Shown here piece after piece: positions 1 to 8,256 of a DNA stretch of 64,000 nt (positions are counted from its first letter, which is position 1; each line of letters starts with the position of its first letter). A program made the translations under genes and the position numbers. Origin of the DNA: an uncultured Acetatifactor sp. (lineage in GTDB: Bacteria; Bacillota; Clostridia; Lachnospirales; Lachnospiraceae); contig CAJUIA010000005.1 in assembly GCA_910586485.1 (NCBI GenBank), positions 91,484 to 155,483 of the forward strand. The letters run 5' to 3'. The notes beneath the pieces were generated by a model, which did not search any database, was not told the DNA's origin, and worked only from the letters and a program-made list of their open reading frames with translations.

Positions 1-181
1 ATAAAATGATCCAGCCGCCTTCCTTCACGGGTATCTCCTGCTCCGCCGTTACCGCAGGCTTTACGCCGAACACCTTTTCCATGTCCTCCGCAACCTTCCC
101 TGCGATCCTCCTGACGCCTTCACAGCCGCAGCTCTCCACCACGATAGGGGGCATATTTCCCTTTGCGAACTCCAATTTCAT
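1..181 (-). CDS. GH115-like glycosidase (alpha-glucuronidase), N-terminal fragment
   Basis: Partial gene that leaves the window on the left; 60 residues are visible. The ATG at 181 is preceded by AAGGAGAG at good spacing. The visible start contains PPIVVESCGCEGVRR followed by an amphipathic helix (IAGKVAEDMEKVFG), which resembles the N-terminal domain of GH115 xylan alpha-1,2-glucuronidases, where a similar strand-helix unit precedes the barrel. No signal peptide is seen, so a cytoplasmic enzyme is likely. It lies just downstream of the UxuB-SGNH fusion on the same strand, a fitting place for an enzyme that releases (4-O-methyl)glucuronic acid for the uxu pathway. The call is limited by the short fragment; another polysaccharide-processing protein with the same N-terminal fold is possible. 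Confidence 0.55.
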   Translation of the reverse strand, partial: MKLEFAKGNMPPIVVESCGCEGVRRIAGKVAEDMEKVFGVKPAVTAEQEIPVKEGGWIIL

Positions 182-213
182 ACGCCGCTCTCTCCTTATC
201 CGACTCATTATCC

Positions 214-3200
214 TTATTCCACATATCCGAAGCCCAGGATCGTAAATTCCTTATCCTCGTCTCCGGGGAGCATACTGACTTCCACATGGTATTGCTTTCT
301 CTCCGCATTTCTGAAACAGATCACGGGATTGCAGTGGGTCCAGCCGTTCACATGAGGATCCGCCTCCAGGACCTTCTTCCCGTCCACTGTAACAGACGCG
401 CGTCCCACGCTGCTGCTGCCGGAATCCTTATAGATCAGCAGCAGGGCGGTACAGGTAATATCCAGTGAAAAAGGCTTCCCGGCATTTTCCTGGGACGTTC
501 TCCGCATCCAGTTGTGAGGAAACTCTTTGGTGGGCGCCAGATTCTGATCCATCTCCACCCCCTGAAGTTCCTCGTCCATATGGAAAAAGTCTCCGCAGTC
601 CACACGGATTTCCGAGGCACCACTGTTACGGTCAAACAGCTTTACATTCTCAAATTCCCCGCCGATGGGCGCCGCCACCTGTTCCAGCCGCAGCGTATCC
701 TCCTGCGCGGGCTGCTGATCCACCGTCTCCAGCAGATAGCCGATACAATCCGCCATCACCGTATGTCCAAGATTCGTGGGATGATAACAGTCATAAAAGA
801 ACTGCGGCTTGCTGAATACCTTTCCGGTATCCGGCTTTTGATAAAACTGCTCCACCACCGCATCCCTTACGCTCACCATGGGCAGGTCATAGGCTTTGCC
901 CACGGGCGACAGGCGCTCCTGAAGGTTCCAGTCGTTTTCAAAGACCGCAAACAACAGGATCACGGCCGGGCAGTTCTTTGCTTTGAGGATCTTTCTCACC
1001 AGAGAGTCATAGCATTCGCCTTTCGTTTCGTCTCCCTCATCATTGACCGCAAATTCCACCACCACAATATCCGGCTCCACGCTGCCGTCCCGCAGCACAT
1101 CTCGCTCATACCGCAGCATCCCCAGCTCGGAGGGCGTCCCGCCCACACCTGCCTTGATAAAGTGAATGTTTTCCTCCGTTCCCCTGCCTGCAAGGGCGCA
1201 AAACCTTTGAAAAGTCTTATAAGCATAACAGCCGGTGTTGATGGGCACCGCCCCGGCGCCCTGAGTGATGGAGCCGCCGATAAAGGCAATCGTTACCTCT
1301 TCTCCCTGCCTTGCCCTGTTGAGGGCTTTTTTAAGCCTGGCGGTATTCCCTGTCTGCATCAGGGATTTCTTTAACAGCTTCCGGTAATCCTCGGTCTCCA
1401 GATTCACCGGCAGCTCTTCCATTTCCTCCGGCGCCTCAAAGCCTTCCTGCAGGTACAGCTTTACCGACACCCTGGCCGGTTCTCCCGGTCTTGCAAATTC
1501 AAAACGAATCTGGCCCGGCACATCGTCATCCTCCGACCATCGGCATTCCGACAAACGTACGATTTTCTCCACTCCGTCCGCAGACACGGGCACTTTAATC
1601 TGGGTGCCGGAAACATAAGGGTCCTTTTTTCCGTACATCTGCAATACAAAATCTACGGTCTCACTCCCGTCCTCCATTTCCACCGTCACGCCGATGGCGG
1701 ATACCAGCTTCCGGAAGCCTGCTGTCGTCTTCAGCAGCTCCAGCATCCCCTCATCCTTCACGTTTCCCACAATCCGGGCACTGCTGATCATCCTTCCCCC
1801 GTCCATGTACAAAAACTGGATGCCTCTGCCGTCGGGCTGGATAGAGCCGTCAATCTCCTTATTGCGCATAATGTAAAAGCCTGCCGGCTTCTTGACAGGG
1901 TCCTGGGGGGCCTTGGGGCCGCCGGGAGCCTTGGGAGCTTTGGGGGCCTTGGGGCCGCCCGTCACATACTTTTCCAGCGTCCGGCGGACGGCGCCCACGC
2001 CTGCGGTCAGCTCCGCAAAATAACCGCATACCTGCTCCGCCATGCCTGCCTCATAAAGATTGACCCCGAAAATTTCTGCCTTTTCCAAAACGGGCCGCAG
2101 CGCTTTTTTTGTCTCTGCCGGTTCTTTGGGCTCTCCCAGCTTGAAGCCTGCCACATAGGGAGTCACTGTCTCCAAAAGAGGATCGGGGCTTAACGCAAAG
2201 GCCTGCCCCTGATCGTCAACGCCCATCAAATACCGGAGCCAGCCTGCAAACACCAGGGGAATCAATTTCAAATCAGCCACCTTAAGGTCAGGCGAGGCCA
2301 TGTATGCCTTGATGGTTTCTCCAAAACGGATGGCCAGCTTCTGAGAGGTATCCGTAGCGATCCGCTGGGGCGTATCCGGCATGAAAGGATTGGGAATCCG
2401 CAGATTTACCACTGTGTCAATAAATTCCTTCGGATCCAGAACTCCCGGATCTGTCACCACGGGCAGCCCTTCCGTATAGCCGATGGTTTTCACCATTTCT
2501 TTCAGCTGTACATCCTTCATTTCCTCGGAAATCTTTTTGTATCCTAAGAGGCACCCGTAAACCGCCAGGGCGGTATGCAGAGGATTCAGGCAGGTACAGA
2601 CCTTCATCCGCTCCACCTTGTCCACCGTCTCCCGTCCGGTAAAGATCAGGCCGCCTTTTTCCAGCTCCGGCCGGCCATTGGGAAAAGCATCCTCAATCAC
2701 CAGATACTCGCATTCCTCCGCATTGACAAAGGGCGCCACATAAGTATTCTTCGCCGTGACCACGGACTCCGTTTCCTCCAGCCCGTCCTTTTTCAAAATT
2801 TCTTCCACCGATGCGTCGGGGCGGGGCGTAATTTTGTCGATCATGGTCCAGGGGAAGGTCACCTTTTCCCTGTTGTTTATGTAATCCAGGAAGCCCAGCT
2901 CTGCTTTTCCGTTCTCCGTCCATTTTTCCGCAAAGGCATTGACTGCGGCATACAGCTTATCCCCGTTGTGGGAGCAGTTATCCATGCTGACCATGGCCAG
3001 GGGCTTCTCTCCTGCAAGGTAGCGGCTGTATAAAAGGGAAGTCACCTTACCGATATAGCTGACAGGCTTTTCCGGGCCGGCTTCAAAATCCGCTTTCACC
3101 TCAGGCAGCAGCTCGCCCCTGCCGCTTAACAGGCTGTAGCCCTTTTCCGTAATCGTAAAGGACACCATCTGCAGAGAGTCCTTAGCGAAGATCTCCTTCA

Positions 3201-3579
3201 GCCGTCCGTACTCCTCCGCATCTTCGGAATCCAGAATGCAGGATTCCACCACGCTTCCCACTACGGTCTTTTCGATACTGCCGTCCCCCTTTAAGGTGAC
3301 CAGTACGGAATAATCATCATGAGGACGGTTCATTTTACGGATGATCTCATAGTCGAAGCCTTCCGCCACGATCAGCCCCCGATCCAGCACCCCCTCATTC
3401 AGAAGCTTCTGGACCACATTAGCCTGAAAGGCCCTGAAAATATTGCCGGCGCCAAAATGAATCCAAAAAGGCTTTTCCCTGGTGGCAGCCGTCACCGCCT
3501 CCCTGTCAAACTCCGGCAGCCGAAAGCCTGCCGCCTCCCACTGTGCCCTGTCTGCAAGTCCCCTGCTGTTTAATTTCAT
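214..3579 (-). CDS. UxuB-type mannitol dehydrogenase fused to SGNH esterase
   Basis: 1121 residues from the ATG at 3579, which follows GAGAGGAAACG. Residues about 25-540 form a polyol/hexuronate dehydrogenase of the mannitol dehydrogenase family: Rossmann motif GAGNIFR near 43 and family motif NPLHTAL near 332. The best match by context is fructuronate reductase (D-fructuronate to D-mannonate, NADH). Residues about 541-560 are a linker of repeated KAP units with PGG and QDP. From about 568 a beta domain precedes an SGNH hydrolase: block I GGSIT near 768, VVVEFAVND near 840, and catalytic DCYH with Asp930 and His933. A further beta-rich tail runs to the end. UxuB alone is normally about 500-550 residues, so the second half is an addition. 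uxuA lies directly upstream. The esterase may remove acetyl groups from xylo-oligosaccharides (inference). No signal peptide. Confidence 0.85.
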   Translation of the reverse strand: MKLNSRGLADRAQWEAAGFRLPEFDREAVTAATREKPFWIHFGAGNIFRAFQANVVQKLLNEGVLDRGLIVAEGFDYEIIRKMNRPHDDYSVLVTLKGDGSIEKTVVGSVVESCILDSEDAEEYGRLKEIFAKDSLQMVSFTITEKGYSLLSGRGELLPEVKADFEAGPEKPVSYIGKVTSLLYSRYLAGEKPLAMVSMDNCSHNGDKLYAAVNAFAEKWTENGKAELGFLDYINNREKVTFPWTMIDKITPRPDASVEEILKKDGLEETESVVTAKNTYVAPFVNAEECEYLVIEDAFPNGRPELEKGGLIFTGRETVDKVERMKVCTCLNPLHTALAVYGCLLGYKKISEEMKDVQLKEMVKTIGYTEGLPVVTDPGVLDPKEFIDTVVNLRIPNPFMPDTPQRIATDTSQKLAIRFGETIKAYMASPDLKVADLKLIPLVFAGWLRYLMGVDDQGQAFALSPDPLLETVTPYVAGFKLGEPKEPAETKKALRPVLEKAEIFGVNLYEAGMAEQVCGYFAELTAGVGAVRRTLEKYVTGGPKAPKAPKAPGGPKAPQDPVKKPAGFYIMRNKEIDGSIQPDGRGIQFLYMDGGRMISSARIVGNVKDEGMLELLKTTAGFRKLVSAIGVTVEMEDGSETVDFVLQMYGKKDPYVSGTQIKVPVSADGVEKIVRLSECRWSEDDDVPGQIRFEFARPGEPARVSVKLYLQEGFEAPEEMEELPVNLETEDYRKLLKKSLMQTGNTARLKKALNRARQGEEVTIAFIGGSITQGAGAVPINTGCYAYKTFQRFCALAGRGTEENIHFIKAGVGGTPSELGMLRYERDVLRDGSVEPDIVVVEFAVNDEGDETKGECYDSLVRKILKAKNCPAVILLFAVFENDWNLQERLSPVGKAYDLPMVSVRDAVVEQFYQKPDTGKVFSKPQFFYDCYHPTNLGHTVMADCIGYLLETVDQQPAQEDTLRLEQVAAPIGGEFENVKLFDRNSGASEIRVDCGDFFHMDEELQGVEMDQNLAPTKEFPHNWMRRTSQENAGKPFSLDITCTALLLIYKDSGSSSVGRASVTVDGKKVLEADPHVNGWTHCNPVICFRNAERKQYHVEVSMLPGDEDKEFTILGFGYVE
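1903..1959 (-). repeat. KAP-repeat coding linker in the UxuB-SGNH fusion
   Basis: Short G/C-rich direct repeats (GGGGCCTTGGGG, GGGAGCCTTGGGAGC on the plus strand) encode Gly-Pro-Lys-Ala-Pro-type units between the dehydrogenase and esterase halves. Proline- and alanine-rich linkers usually separate independently folded domains. The repeat keeps frame. Confidence 0.75.
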
Positions 3580-3587
3580 ATTACGTT

Positions 3588-3686
3588 TCCTCTCATTCCG
3601 CCGCATAAGCGGCATCTAAATTTGCAGGAACTTTGGGACGCGTAGCGTCACAAATTCCGAGATTGAAAATTTCAATTTTCAATCTT
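3588..3686 (-). repeat. 99-bp dispersed leader element, copy 1
   Basis: Lies between the uxuA stop and the UxuB-SGNH start. Read on the minus strand it has an A/T-rich stem (GATTGAAAAT/ATTTTCAATC), a GACGC-tac-GCGTC hairpin and a GCCGC-ttat-GCGGC hairpin, and ends in GAATGAGAGGA, which serves as the ribosome site of the downstream gene. A second 99-bp copy at 50298-50396 differs at about nine positions by my count and sits in the same position relative to aroK. Confidence 0.8.
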
Positions 3687-3694
3687 ATCCTCCT

Positions 3695-4768
3695 TTACCG
3701 CGCCCTTGCCGCCTTGTCGATGGCTTCCCATAATCCATTCAGATATGCCGCTCCCAGCGCCCGGTCATACAGTCCGTAGCCCGGCATGGCCTTCTCGCCC
3801 CAGATCATGCGGCCATGATCCGGACGGATAGGGCCGGAAAAGCCTGTCTCATAAAGAGCCCGCATAATCTCATACATATCGAAGGTGCCGTCTGCGGAAA
3901 GATGGGCCGCTTCCTCAAAATTAGTGGGCGAAATAAATTTCAGGTTGCGCACATGAGCAAAGTGAATCCTGCCCTTCAAAGCACGAATCATATCCGGCAG
4001 GTCATTTTCCAGATTGGTCCCGTAGGAGCCGGAGCAGAAGGTCACGCCGTTATGCGGATCGTCCACCATCTTCATCATACGGAGAATGTTTTCCTTATTG
4101 ATGATGATCCGCGGCAGTCCGAACACACTCCAGGCCGGATCGTCAGGATGAATGGCCATATTAATGTCATACTGATTGCAGACCGGCATGATTTTCTCCA
4201 GGAAATATTTGAGGTTGGCAAACAGCTTCTCATCGTCCACGTCCTGATACTGCTCGAACAATTCCTTTACATGGGCCATCCGTTCAGGTTCCCAGCCGGG
4301 CATCACGCTGCCGTTGGTGTCCCCGGCAATGGAGGCAAACATTTTTTCCGGATCCAGCGCGTCCACCGCCTCCTGGGTGTACGCCAGGACCGTGGAGCCG
4401 TCCGGCCGCACCCTGGCCAGCTCCGTTCTGGTCCAGTCAAACACCGGCATAAAGTTATAGCACACCAGATGAATATCCTCTTTACCCAGGTTTTCCAGGG
4501 TCTCTATATAATTGGCAATATACTGTTCCCGCTCCGGCGCTCCCGTCTTGATGGCGTCGTGGATATTCACGCTCTCGATGCCGGCAATGTGCAGCCCTGC
4601 TGCCTCCACTTCCTCCTTTAAGGCCCGAATCCGCTCCCTGCTCCAGACCTCTCCCGGCGCCGTATCATACAAGGTTGTAATCACTCCTGTTACTCCGGGA
4701 ATCTGGCGGATCTGCTGCAGCGTCACCGTGTCAAATTTTGAACCGTACCACCTTAATGTCATTTCCAT
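3695..4768 (-). CDS. uxuA: Mannonate dehydratase UxuA
   Basis: 357 residues from the ATG at 4768, preceded by AAGGAAAACACT; an in-frame ATG at 4792 has a poorer ribosome site. UxuA dehydrates D-mannonate to 2-keto-3-deoxy-D-gluconate in hexuronate catabolism. Family features visible are the N-terminal LRWYG, the PGVTGVITTLYD segment, GIESVNIHDAIK, VCYNFMPVFDWTRT, and the metal-site region MAIHPDDPAW followed by CSGSYG and RPDHGRMIWGE. Length fits the Gram-positive form, which is shorter than the E. coli enzyme. It precedes the UxuB-SGNH gene and probably shares its transcript, with the 99-bp leader element between them. A cytoplasmic enzyme. Confidence 0.95.
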   Translation of the reverse strand: MEMTLRWYGSKFDTVTLQQIRQIPGVTGVITTLYDTAPGEVWSRERIRALKEEVEAAGLHIAGIESVNIHDAIKTGAPEREQYIANYIETLENLGKEDIHLVCYNFMPVFDWTRTELARVRPDGSTVLAYTQEAVDALDPEKMFASIAGDTNGSVMPGWEPERMAHVKELFEQYQDVDDEKLFANLKYFLEKIMPVCNQYDINMAIHPDDPAWSVFGLPRIIINKENILRMMKMVDDPHNGVTFCSGSYGTNLENDLPDMIRALKGRIHFAHVRNLKFISPTNFEEAAHLSADGTFDMYEIMRALYETGFSGPIRPDHGRMIWGEKAMPGYGLYDRALGAAYLNGLWEAIDKAARAR

Positions 4769-4911
4769 AGTGTTTTCCTTCTTTCCCTGCAATCTGTTTT
4801 CCGTGTCTGTTTTGTTATTTCCTTATGCAGTCGATTTCTGCCCCGCTTCGCGTCTCACTGCTTCTTAATTTCATTGCTTTCTATTTCACTGCTTCCTGCT
4901 CTTGCAGCTTT

Positions 4912-6774
4912 TTACTGCCGGTACTTTCTTTTGACCTTAAAATACATCTGATAAGGCTCGAAGCCGATCTCATTAAGCTTCTTAAAGCTGATGCCGGGAT
5001 CCTGATTCTCCGTCCGGTAGAAAGTGCGGAAGGACCCCCACTCCCGTTCCGTGTCCGCAGACAGCTCCTGTACCGGATCATCCCCTTCCAGCCTCAGCAC
5101 TCTTTCCTGTTCCGTAATCCCTGCCAATACGTCGGGCCCGTAGCAGAATGCCCCCGTCTCCCCATCGTCCGGAAGCGGTACAAAACGCAGATCTATGGGC
5201 AACAGGAGGATGATTCTGTCCCCATCCCTCCAGGTCCGGCGAAGCTCCAGAAATTCATCAGTACAATCGGTTTCCGCCGCCGGCTCGTCATTGACATACA
5301 CCGAGGCCTTCCGCAGCACCCAGTCGGGAATGCGCAGGCATATCCTGCAGTCCAGCTCTTCCTTCATCTGCAGCGTAAACACATATTTGCGGAAATCCGG
5401 CCTGTTGGCGTAGGTGGCGGTAATGTCGTTCACCGTCTGCTGCACGCTGTTTACCGAAGAGTTCATTAAACTGCCGTTCATGTAATCCTGCCGCTGGATG
5501 AGCCTTGCCTTCCGGCCCCCCATTGCAAATTCAGCCTCCGAGTCCGCATACATTGTGACATACAAAGTATCTGCATCCTGATAATAGATTCTGCGGTTCC
5601 ACGCTGCATTGGCCTGAACCATGGTCCCGTGGCAGCAGAAGAAGCTGTCCATCTCTCCTGCCCAGTCCTTGCGGCTGCCAGCCTTCATGGGCAGGAAATA
5701 GGTCAACAGGCCCCTGCCGGGGCTTCCCTTCCAGGGCATTCCCTGCCAATAGGTCTGGGCCATCACGCCGTTTGTCACATTATATTCTATGTAGTGCATG
5801 TACCTGACCTGGCCCGTATGACGAAACAGAAACTCGGCCAGCCGGATCATGTTGTACACGGTGCAATGCTCCTGATTCTTATCACCCAGTCTTGCCTTCA
5901 GCTTCTTCATGGGCGTCCAGATCTCCCCCTGGGTCTGACCGCCGGTGGCAAAGCAGCCCCTGTCGGTCACCGCGCATTTCCAATAGCTTTGTACGATTTT
6001 CAGCCACCTTTCCTCTCCGGTGACCTCGTATGCTCTGGCGCATCCTAAGATCTCCGGTATGGTGGTGTTAGCGTGCATATTGGTCAGCACATCCCTTCCT
6101 TCCAGCAGAGGATCAAACAGCCTGGCGCGATAATATTTTGCCAACAGCTCCCGGTATTTTTTGTCGCCGGTTATCTCCAGCAGGTCGGCCCACACTTCCA
6201 GCATCCCCCCGGTCTCGATGTCCAGAATCCGGTCAAATTCCTCTCTGGTATAACCTGCACTCCAGCGATAAAACCAATCGGCAAGTTTATCCGCTGTCTG
6301 CAGCGCCGTTTCCAGCCCCATATAACGATAGACATCCACCAGCCCCATAAACAGCTTATGTATATTGTACTGAGGCGCCCAGATATTCTTCCCTTTACCA
6401 ATCCAGTATAAATACTTTTCCGGAATCGGGCAGACCCATTCTCCGCCGTTGTCCCTCTGACACAGGACAAGCTCTTTCAATATGGCCTCCGTCTTGGCCT
6501 TCAGCTCCCCGTCCTCCGTCTCGTGATAACGAATCGCCGCTGCCGACAACCAGTGCCCCAGGAAATGGCCTCTGAGCTGACAGCTGGGGTCCTCCCAGCC
6601 GCCCATGGCATTCATGTCCATTCCCCGGCCGGAATATCTGCCTGCTTCCAGCAGGAAGTTTCTCAGCAGATACCTGTTCTCCAGCTTCATCAGATATTGC
6701 CTGTTTGCATCCTCCCTGCGGAGAAACTCACCCTCCTGCAGCCTGACTGCTCTTCCACTTATTTCATTTATCAT
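4912..6774 (-). CDS. GH127 beta-L-arabinofuranosidase family protein
   Basis: 620 residues from the ATG at 6774; a GTG at 6786 is an alternative but sits almost on the GGAAAGG ribosome site. The family (formerly DUF1680) contains HypBA1, a zinc-dependent retaining enzyme with a cysteine nucleophile. The expected residues are present: QEHC (Glu302, Cys304) and FFCCHGT (Cys380, Cys381), matching Glu338, Cys340, Cys417 and Cys418 of HypBA1. The N-terminal (alpha/alpha)6 barrel is followed by beta-sandwich sequence. No signal peptide, so it would act on imported arabinose-containing oligosaccharides. It lies between uxuA and a CE1-like esterase on the same strand. The exact linkage cleaved cannot be told; related GH families 146 and 142 share this fold. 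Confidence 0.88.
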   Translation of the reverse strand: MINEISGRAVRLQEGEFLRREDANRQYLMKLENRYLLRNFLLEAGRYSGRGMDMNAMGGWEDPSCQLRGHFLGHWLSAAAIRYHETEDGELKAKTEAILKELVLCQRDNGGEWVCPIPEKYLYWIGKGKNIWAPQYNIHKLFMGLVDVYRYMGLETALQTADKLADWFYRWSAGYTREEFDRILDIETGGMLEVWADLLEITGDKKYRELLAKYYRARLFDPLLEGRDVLTNMHANTTIPEILGCARAYEVTGEERWLKIVQSYWKCAVTDRGCFATGGQTQGEIWTPMKKLKARLGDKNQEHCTVYNMIRLAEFLFRHTGQVRYMHYIEYNVTNGVMAQTYWQGMPWKGSPGRGLLTYFLPMKAGSRKDWAGEMDSFFCCHGTMVQANAAWNRRIYYQDADTLYVTMYADSEAEFAMGGRKARLIQRQDYMNGSLMNSSVNSVQQTVNDITATYANRPDFRKYVFTLQMKEELDCRICLRIPDWVLRKASVYVNDEPAAETDCTDEFLELRRTWRDGDRIILLLPIDLRFVPLPDDGETGAFCYGPDVLAGITEQERVLRLEGDDPVQELSADTEREWGSFRTFYRTENQDPGISFKKLNEIGFEPYQMYFKVKRKYRQ

Positions 6775-6831
6775 ACTGATAACCACGCCTTTCCGTAATC
6801 CTGCGAATTTGCATCGCGGTCCCGCCGCGGC

Positions 6832-7725
6832 TCATTGCCCCATAGCCGACAAGTCCTCACGAAACGACTGCTCCGGTGAGAAAAACACCTGCAGCGCATG
6901 ATAGAGATGAAGCTGCCAGGCCTTCATGTCATGAACTCCCCCCGGAATAGTGAAAAAGTCATAGTTTCTACCCTTTACAAGCTGAGGGCATAACGCCTCT
7001 GCCCTGTCCATAATATCCTTATGCTCCGCAAAGGCAATGTCCTGATCTCCGTTACAGCAGAAAAGATAATCCAGCATCAGTCCTTTTTTCTCGCCCTCCG
7101 CCAGCGTTTTCCGGATCCGCTCCACTTCCCTGTCATGGTCTCCCTTCGGTCCGCAGCAGCCGGAAAAAGGGCCGTACCAGGAAAACAGGTCAAAATTATT
7201 GTAAAAGGCCGCCCGGTAAGTGGTCATGGACCCCAGGGAAAGACCGGCAAAGGCCCGATGGTTACGGGTTCTAATCAGATTTTCCTCGGATACGTCTCCC
7301 CCTGCATAAGTGGAAAAAGCTGATTCCACGGCAGGAACCAGATCCCGGCGCAGCTCATAATGAAACTGCTCGGTAATATACTCCGCATTTTTATCTTCTT
7401 CCTCTTCTCCCCGGTAATAGGTGGGCGCAACAATGATACAGGGCTCGCAGACCTTCCCGGCCATCATGTTGTCCAAAATGGTTACTGTATCGGGAAACAT
7501 TTTAAACCACCAGTCTTCATTGACCCCGCCTCCATGGAGCAGGTATAATACGTTGTACTGCCTATCGCTGCTATAGCCGTATGGCAGATACACCCAGGCG
7601 CCTTTTTTCAGTGAGCGGCTTCCCTCTTTGTCATACGTCTGCGTGTCATAAGCAAAACGCCTGACCTCACCCTTTTTTTCCGTTTCCTTCAGCATTTCAC
7701 CCGGCATCTCATAAACATATTCCAT
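6832..7725 (-). CDS. CE1-like carbohydrate esterase (feruloyl or acetyl)
   Basis: 297 residues, start ATG at 7725 after AAGGAGGGACG. This is an alpha/beta hydrolase of the esterase D/CE1 group: VYLPYGY, oxyanion region YLLHGGG (about 61-67), nucleophile elbow GLSLG with Ser163, a likely acid in CNGDQD near 227-229, and His265 in PGGVHDMKAW. The family includes xylan feruloyl and acetyl esterases, often found with arabinoxylan enzymes as here. No signal peptide. It is probably the first gene of the minus-strand run through GH127, uxuA, UxuB-SGNH and GH115. Upstream lie two copies of the 70-bp TATAAT-containing repeat. The ester cleaved is inferred only from neighbours. Confidence 0.82.
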   Translation of the reverse strand: MEYVYEMPGEMLKETEKKGEVRRFAYDTQTYDKEGSRSLKKGAWVYLPYGYSSDRQYNVLYLLHGGGVNEDWWFKMFPDTVTILDNMMAGKVCEPCIIVAPTYYRGEEEEDKNAEYITEQFHYELRRDLVPAVESAFSTYAGGDVSEENLIRTRNHRAFAGLSLGSMTTYRAAFYNNFDLFSWYGPFSGCCGPKGDHDREVERIRKTLAEGEKKGLMLDYLFCCNGDQDIAFAEHKDIMDRAEALCPQLVKGRNYDFFTIPGGVHDMKAWQLHLYHALQVFFSPEQSFREDLSAMGQ

Positions 7726-7806
7726 ACAACGTCCCTCCTTCTTTCAGGCTCACCAGCCGCCTGATATGCTCCTTATATTATCATATAAATGCCCGCATTT
7801 ATGGCA

Positions 7807-7924
7807 TGGCCATTCGGCCGCTTCCTGCCTCGAATAAGGTTAATTATATCATGATTACTTCGTAATCACGATCTGGATGGCCATTCGGCCGCTTCCTGCC
7901 TCGAATAAGGTTAATTATATCATA
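7807..7924 (-). repeat. 70-bp-class TATAAT/hairpin repeat, two copies
   Basis: Two direct copies with period 71 (starts at 7807 and 7878). Each has GGCCATTCGGCC, then TTCCTGCCTCGAATAAGG, then TTAATTATATCA, the reverse of a TATAAT box. The copies are separated by a small hairpin TGATTAC-ttc-GTAATCA. Related copies are at 57975-58207 (three, different stem) and 52857-52905 (one, weak). All lie directly upstream of minus-strand genes, here the CE1-like esterase. Confidence 0.8.
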
Positions 7925-8256
7925 TAAAATTCTGTACATCTCTTCATAATTTGCTGATTCATTATCAGATATTGCTTTCACTTTCGTCTAAAGTGAATGA
8001 CAATTTCAACCTGCCTTTTCCTGTCCGAAAAAATGTCAATTATGATTGATAAACAAATCAAATTTGATATTATTATGAACAAAGCAAAACAACCGCTAAC
8101 AGACCCGGAAAAATACCGGATACGCAAAAAATTACGGTCCATTGAGGCTGCCCTCGCGAACCGTAATTCGATTTGTCATAGTTCGTAAGTTATCACAAAA
8201 GCGCTTGCATTTATTTGTGATAACCTTAGAACTATGAAATATCAGATTCTATGCTC
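7925..8256. other. Intergenic region without a convincing gene
   Basis: A/T-rich spacer between the esterase promoter side and the flippase 3' end. A 63-codon plus-strand reading frame at 7997-8188 has no ribosome site and no recognisable product, so it is not called. Two hairpins are visible: ATTACGGT/ACCGTAAT around 8131-8168 and the long inverted repeat 8176-8237. Confidence 0.6.
8176..8237. repeat. Long interrupted inverted repeat
   Basis: Outer arms TCATAGTTC/GAACTATGA and inner arms TTATCACAAA/TTTGTGATAA pair perfectly; a five-base stretch on each side between them does not. The loop is about 14 bases. It sits 20 bases after the flippase stop and may end or protect that transcript, although no T-run follows on either strand. 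Confidence 0.75.

Noticed and set aside
514..1374. Long plus-strand reading frame opposite the UxuB-SGNH gene
   Set aside because: Antisense shadow of a clear enzyme; composition reflects codon bias of the other strand.
7997..8188. 63-codon plus-strand reading frame
   Set aside because: No ribosome site at any of its ATG codons, no recognisable domain, and its end lies in an inverted repeat.
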